The position numbers and the translations under genes are program-made. This document shows positions 58,846 through 64,000 of a stretch of 64,000 bases of DNA, in pieces (the stretch's first letter is position 1; every line of letters begins with the position of its first letter). Source of the DNA: Datisca glomerata (taxonomy: Eukaryota > Streptophyta > Magnoliopsida > Cucurbitales > Datiscaceae). Location of the stretch: NCBI GenBank assembly GCA_003255025.1, contig QANY01008960.1, positions 434,868 through 498,867 of the forward strand, written 5' to 3'. The notes beneath the pieces were generated by a model that made no database searches, was not told the DNA's origin, and saw nothing but the letters and a program-made list of their open reading frames with translations.

Positions 58846-59303
58846 GATTCACTGTAGAGGAGGTGAAAGCCACTTTCTTTTCCTTTAATGAAAAGAAAGC
58901 TCCAAGTCCTGATGGCTTCTCAGCCAAAATTTTCAGGAAATGTTGGCATATTATAGGCGACGATGTTATTGCTGGCATTCTTGAATTTTTTTAGCATGGT
59001 GAATTACTGAAGCATTTCAATCCCACGGCTATTACCCTTGTTCCTAAAGTCAGCAACCCTACTAGAATCATTGAATTCGGGCTTACTTCTTGCTGCAATC
59101 TTGTTTACAAGTGCATTACCAAAATGCTTGCAAACATATTAATGTTGGTTCTCCCAAATCTAGTGAGCTTCAATCAAACTGCCTTCATCGCTAGAAGGTC
59201 CATTGCTGACAATATCCTCATATCTCAAGAGCTACTTAGAGGTTATCATACAGATACATTTGCTCCTAAATGTGCCATGTAGGTGGTCCTTTTAAATACC
59301 TAT
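58846..59303 (+). mobile_element. LINE reverse transcriptase fragment interrupted by copia
   Basis: The frame reads FTVEEVKATFFSFNEKKAPS, then PDGFSAKIFRKCWHIIGDDV, FNPTAITLVPKV, CCNLVYKCITKMLANIL and FIARRSIADNILISQELLRG. This is the N-terminal half of a plant LINE RT (KAPGPDGF...F...ITLIPK...NV.YK...K.LA.R...QSAF...R.I.DNIL). Stops at about 58992 and 59281 make it dead. Text ends at CAM*VVLLNTY (the KVDLxKAY catalytic motif region), where the copia LTR begins at 59304. The rest of RT is not in the window. Confidence 0.9.
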
Positions 59304-61164
59304 TGTTGGATCGGGTTTTAGATTTTGAAGAAATTTTAATGAACCGTGACAAGTTCATGGGTGGAATTTCAAAAAAAATTCATACAAGCGTTTAATCGAA
59401 TTAACACAAAATCAATCAATGAACATGCATAATCATATAAACATATCATTAAGAGATAGTAACAATTATACCTTTTAATTAATGGAGAATTTTTTATTTG
59501 GCGGGATTCAATTTCTACTCACGTTCTTCGTTCTTGGAAGAGCTAGTAATTGATCTTCGCACGGACAACCACCCGTTAGAATCAGAAGCATATCTCTCAA
59601 GGATATCAGTAGGAATTGAGTGTGGGCTTTCAAAACAACTGTGGAAGAGAAAATAAAACTTTTCTCTTCCTTAATGAATTTCGGCGGCAACTAGTGAGGG
59701 AGGGTGAGGAAAACATTTTTCTGCTTTGATTTAACACACTGTGGTTAGAGTTAGGGATGGAACCGTAATGCAATCCCTTATATATTACTTACAAAATTTA
59801 CCTACATACCCCTATATGATAAAACCAAATTTTTCATTTTCCATGCACTGTGATGTGTGATTTTACATTTCTCCTAGAGCCAAAATTGTGTCCAAATTCA
59901 TCAGTCCAAATTGATGAATTAAATAGATCATTATCAATTAATTAATTTTTTTATTTACTAATTATCTAATAATTAAAAAAATAATAAAGTAATTAATTTG
60001 AACATTAATTTTGGTCTTCACTAATATAGTGATGACACCCATCTCATATGGGGCTCGAGAAATGTATATTGGTCGAAAACACATTTTTGGTCCAACTGAC
60101 ATTGTTTCTCATACATATCCTTATGAGAAATTCTTGAGACCGAATAGACTCACGTGAACAAAGCTATAGGATTCAAATATCCAGCTAATTTTCTCCATCA
60201 ATTCTCAACTTATTTAATCCTGACATCGTATGACTCCACTATAGATCTGATGCCGAACAAACTCTCGATTCGTGTGCACTACATCTTCTGTTCGTGCAAA
60301 CAAACATTTTCATTTTCTGGTCCACATAATATTTTATGATATTACCCTTCATGAATATCAGTAACAAGTGTGGGATATAAAATTATCATTTTACCCCTCT
60401 AATATTATTTCCTTAATTATTTATATGACTGTGAATGAGAAAGACATAACTGTGAAGTGTCTCGTACAATTCACCATATCTTATTAAATTACTCATGTCA
60501 TCGAGTACCAATCTCAAGTTATTTATTCACACAATCATCAATAAAGTATAAGGTGATATTGTTGCTTTTACGATCTCGCCACGGATTTCATATCTGTGAA
60601 TCACGCAGCTCCAACATAGTTGAATCACGATCCCAACAACATAGGTATTTTTTGGCAATTCAAACTCACTCATTTAGCGTATCAAAGATCACAAGTAACT
60701 AAGTTAAGTTTTGTTTTCACTTCAGGATTAAGGTAATTATGAAAATACTCTTAAGGTGTAACAATTAGATTTAGAGCTAGATAAATGATTTTTCTCTAAA
60801 CTAATTCTGGTCTATTCAACATGTTCCATAACATGTCTAGGTCAACCGTAGAGTCTCTACTCCATGTCTCGAGACCGACATCCTTTGGTTCAACTTGACA
60901 GTCATAATTTGACTCGATTGTCCAGTCGATTCTAAGACTATGAATAATATTCTAAACTATCTCAGAAAAGTTTATCCGGAATACCGCTCGGTCTTTACTC
61001 TTCTTTCATTGACAACAGTTCTATGACTTAAGTAAGTTATAAACACACTTAAATTAAAGAAAATTTTCATTTATTCATAAAATTCAGTAATACATAAATG
61101 TCAATAAATAATTGTGTACACATAAAAAGTTATTACACCCTACTTTATGGACATAACTCCAACA
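59304..61164 (-). repeat. 3' LTR (about 1.86 kb) of copia element
   Basis: On minus it begins TGTTGGAGTTATGTCC at 61164 and ends CCCGATCCAACA at 59304. A TATATAAGGG promoter-like site is near 59775-59785 on minus. The outer edge is fixed by the interrupted LINE frame and the inner edge by the polypurine tract. The expected 5-bp target copy is CCTAT at 59299-59303. Confidence 0.8.
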
Positions 61165-61233
61165 ATCTCCTACTTGGACTAAAGTAGGCATGTATAATCT
61201 CATACCAATGCGCTCTAGATGACCATAAAATAT

Positions 61234-64000
61234 TTAACTACTTAAAGTCTTTATGAATGGATCTATCAAGTTGTTGACCGTTGATATGTGTCTTATTTCA
61301 ACATCTCCACGCTGAACAATCTCTTTGATGAGGTGGTACTTTCTCTCTATGTGTTTGGATCTTTTACCGCTTCTTGATTCCTTCGAGTTTGCAACAGCCC
61401 CACTGTTGTCACAATAAAGTGTCATAGGTTCGTCAACATCTTGAATGACTTCCAGAGTCCTTAGGAACTTTCTAGTCAGATAGTTTTCTTTGCAGCTTCA
61501 CAAGCCGTCACATACTCATGTTTCATGGTAGAATCAACATTGCAGGATTGTTTGATACTTCTTTATACCACTACTCCACCATTGATGATGAACACCGATC
61601 CTGAAGTGGCCCTCCTAGAATTTTTATCCGCTTGGAAATCAGAGTCGGTATAACCCATCATATTCAGGTCAGTGCTTGAATACACAAGCACGTAGTTCGC
61701 CGTTCTCCTAAGATACTTGAGGATATACTTGACAACATTCCAATGCTCGAGTCTAGGATTAGATTGAAAATATCTTACCATGCCCACGGTGTAGCAAATA
61801 TTTGGCCTAGTATAAAGCATTGCATACATGAGAATTCCTATGGCTGAGGCATATGGAATCTTTCTCATGTCTTCCTCTTCTTGAGGAGTCTTGGGAGACT
61901 CCTCCATGGAGAGGGTGACTCAATGTCTAAAGGGAAGATATCCCTTCTTGGCATTTTACATGCTAAAGAGATCCATCACCTTAATAATATAATATGCTTG
62001 AGAGAGTGCCAACCATTTATTCTTTCGATCCCGAAAGATCTGAATACCTAGGACAAAGACAATTTCTCCAAGATCATTCATATCAAATTACTTTGCAAGC
62101 CAAATCTTGACATCAGAAAATTTTCCTACTAACATTCTCAATGAGTAGAATATCATCTACGTACAAAACCAGAAAAATCACATTCCCTTTGTGTATCATC
62201 TTATAAACACAGGGTTTGTCCATTAACTGCTCAAAATCGAAGTTCTTAACAGTTTCGTTAAATCTGATATTCCATGAACGGGATGCTTGCTTAAGTCCAT
62301 ATATGGACTTCAGTAGTTCGCAAACCTTACCCTCTTGCCCTTTCTCCATGAACCTATCTGGTTAAGCCATATAAATGCGCGCTTCAAGGTATCATCATAG
62401 TCAATACATTCCTCTTCAAGGTATCATCATAGTCGAACCTCTTTTTTTCGTATAAATCCATTTATATCCCAAAGGTTTTACCCTTCAGAAGGATCTACAA
62501 GCTTTCACATTCCGTTCGAGTAAATAGATTGTATCTCAACATTCATGGCATCTTGTCATAGGTTTACTTTAGGATCAGCCATGCCATGTGAATAGAAAAT
62601 AGGCTTATCATGATCCTTATCTGAGACTGTCGTCAAGGCATCTTAATAAAACATGTACCTATCAGGTTGTCTCACAATCCTCCCACTACGCCGAGGCTCA
62701 GTAGGCTCCAACTCCTGTTGTGGTTCTTCAATTACTAAATCGAGAATAGGTCCTGATTGGGGAGTCTGTGTCCCCCCACTCAATAATTCTTCTTGCAAAA
62801 AAGTGTGCTTCTCGGCTTCATACTTCTTATGCAGTCCTTTTCAAGAAAATGCGCATTCGTACTCATGAATGTTTTCTTATCAGTTGGACAATAAAAGATG
62901 TTTCCCTTCGTTCCATTGGAATGTCCTACAAACAGACATAATTTTGATCGACTATCCAACTTGCCTATCTTCGGTCTCATTACATGTGTCGGGCATATAG
63001 TTTATTAGGCACCGTCTTTGACGGAACTTGTTTCAGAATATATGTCAATTTCCAAAGCATATCCCAAAAATGAATCTTGGAGGGATGAGTAACTCATCAT
63101 GGACCTAACCATATCCAACATAGTTCGATTCATTCTCTCTAACACACCATTTTGTTTTGGAGTGCCAGGTGCTATAAATTGAGAAAGAATACATTCTTCC
63201 TTAAGAAAGTCTTCGGACTGTCCTAGCAAGTACTCTCCACCACGATCGGATCGTAGTGTTTTGATTTATTTCTCTAATTACTTCTAAACCATAGCCTTGC
63301 ACTCATTAAACTTTTCAAAGGTTTCAGACTTTTGACGTATTAGATAAACATGTCCAAAATGGGAGTAGTCATCTGTGAAAGTTACAAAATATTCATAACC
63401 TCCTATTGCTTGGATATTCAATGGGCCACATACATCACTATGTACGAGTTTGAGAAATTGAGTGGCTCTTTCAACCTTCACTGAAAATGGTCTCTTTGTC
63501 ATTTTACCATTTATTCAGGATTCACGTGGGGGTAGTGATCCACACTTAAAGTTTGCAATTGACCATCCTTTCCAAGTCTTTTAATCATGTATAGGCTAAT
63601 GTGACCAAGATGCAAGTGTCACAAGTAGGTTAGATCGATTGAGTCAGACTTCAACCTTTTACTATCCCTTTGTAAATCAGTATTTACTTTAGTGTCACAT
63701 ATCATTGGAACTTTTGGTTTTACGTAGAAAATATTTTTTATCATGCCTTCATTTGAGCAATTATTTCTAAATATACCAGTATCATTATCAATATAATCTA
63801 AAGGAAATCATTGCTCAATTAAACTGGCTACTGAAATGAGATTTTTCCTAAAAACTAGGATGTAATAAATATCACGCAAAATCAAATAATTGTTCTCAAA
63901 TAACAATTTAATAGTTCTAACTGATACTGCCGATACTAGTACTCAATTTACCCAACAGAAGCTGAATTCACCCTCGTTAAGCCTTCTGCTTTCCCTAAAC
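61234..64000 (-). pseudogene. copia pol (integrase, RT, RNase H), frameshifted
   Basis: Minus-strand segments are the pre-integrase HLGHISLYMIKRL at about 63625-63550, the integrase core 63284-63502 (LKLVHSDVCGPLNIQAIGGY, FVTFTDDYSHFGHVYLI), and its continuation 63005-63229 (APGTPKQNGVLERMNRTMLD). Next is 62780-62980 (KIGKLDSRSKLCLFVGHSNG), then RT 62113-62349 (KSIYGLKQASRSWNIRFNE, VLYVDDILLIE with the catalytic YVDD). After that come 61563-61907 (MYAMLYTRPNICYTVGMVRY, YTDSDFQADKNSRRATSG) and RNase H 61234-61425 (MTLYCDNSGAVANSKE, SKHIERKYHLIKEIV). The pieces lie in different frames and are separated by stops, so no polyprotein is made. The RT N-terminal portion near 62350-62700 is the most damaged. 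Confidence 0.9.

Larger units (their letters stand above)
59304..64000 (-). mobile_element. Ty1/copia element inserted in LINE, 5' part off window
   Basis: Minus orientation. The 3' LTR is 59304-61164, preceded (on minus) by purine-rich AAGTAGGAGATTG and the pol end. Pol domains run in order RNase H, RT, integrase towards higher coordinates and off the right edge, so gag and 5' LTR lie outside. Termini TGTTGG...CCAACA are inverted 6-mers, as expected. Confidence 0.9.

Noticed and set aside
1..64000. CRISPR array, bacterial operon or integron
   Set aside because: All repeats lack uniform repeat/unique-spacer structure, and the genes are spliced plant genes.
1..64000. tRNA or rRNA genes
   Set aside because: No cloverleaf or rRNA segment was recognised by eye; a covariance-model scan would be needed to exclude them fully.

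Overview
This window looks like AT-rich nuclear DNA from a flowering plant, most likely a eudicot. Three things point that way: spliced plant genes (V-ATPase subunit H in 11 coding exons, a molybdopterin synthase large subunit with a 5'UTR intron), plant-specific retrotransposon lineages (Athila-like, Ogre/Tat-like, Ty1/copia, LINE), and a nuclear fragment of plastid DNA. A cucurbit would fit, but that is only an inference. All convincing host genes lie on the minus strand.

Layout. 1-2.3 kb: a decayed Ty1/copia element ending in a short LTR. 3.4-6.7 kb: three different tandem-repeat fields. 7.7-9.0 kb: an unrecognised spliced gene. 9.95-10.5 kb: a rearranged plastid rpoC2/rps2 insert. 12.2-14.7 kb: a two-exon gene for a 109-residue zinc-binding-type protein, with a Mutator-like inverted-repeat element (14.7-16.4 kb) starting just upstream of its ATG. 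18.6-25.2 kb: a complete but non-autonomous Athila-like LTR element with intact target-site duplication. 26.3-30.7 kb: an Ogre/Tat-like fragment with primer-binding site and gag. 32.8-33.8 kb: two minisatellites. 34.7-35.8 kb: a 1.1 kb purine tract. 36.2-36.6 kb: a copia fragment. 37.8-49.1 kb: three paralogous small secreted cysteine-rich protein genes, interrupted by a LINE remnant and by MOCS2B/CNX6. 50.2-56.1 kb: V-ATPase subunit H. 58.2-59.3 kb: LINE reverse transcriptase cut by a minus-strand copia element whose 3' LTR is 59.3-61.2 kb and whose pol runs off the right edge.

The most novel item is the cysteine-rich protein cluster. Its members share an exact six-cysteine spacing (C-x3-C-x7-C-x13-C-x19-C-x3-C) behind a signal peptide, and two copies were duplicated together with their promoters. 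The housekeeping genes (V-ATPase H, MOCS2B) appear intact. The rest is largely repeats and transposon debris. Exon boundaries were placed by hand from GT/AG sites and reading phase, with no transcript data.
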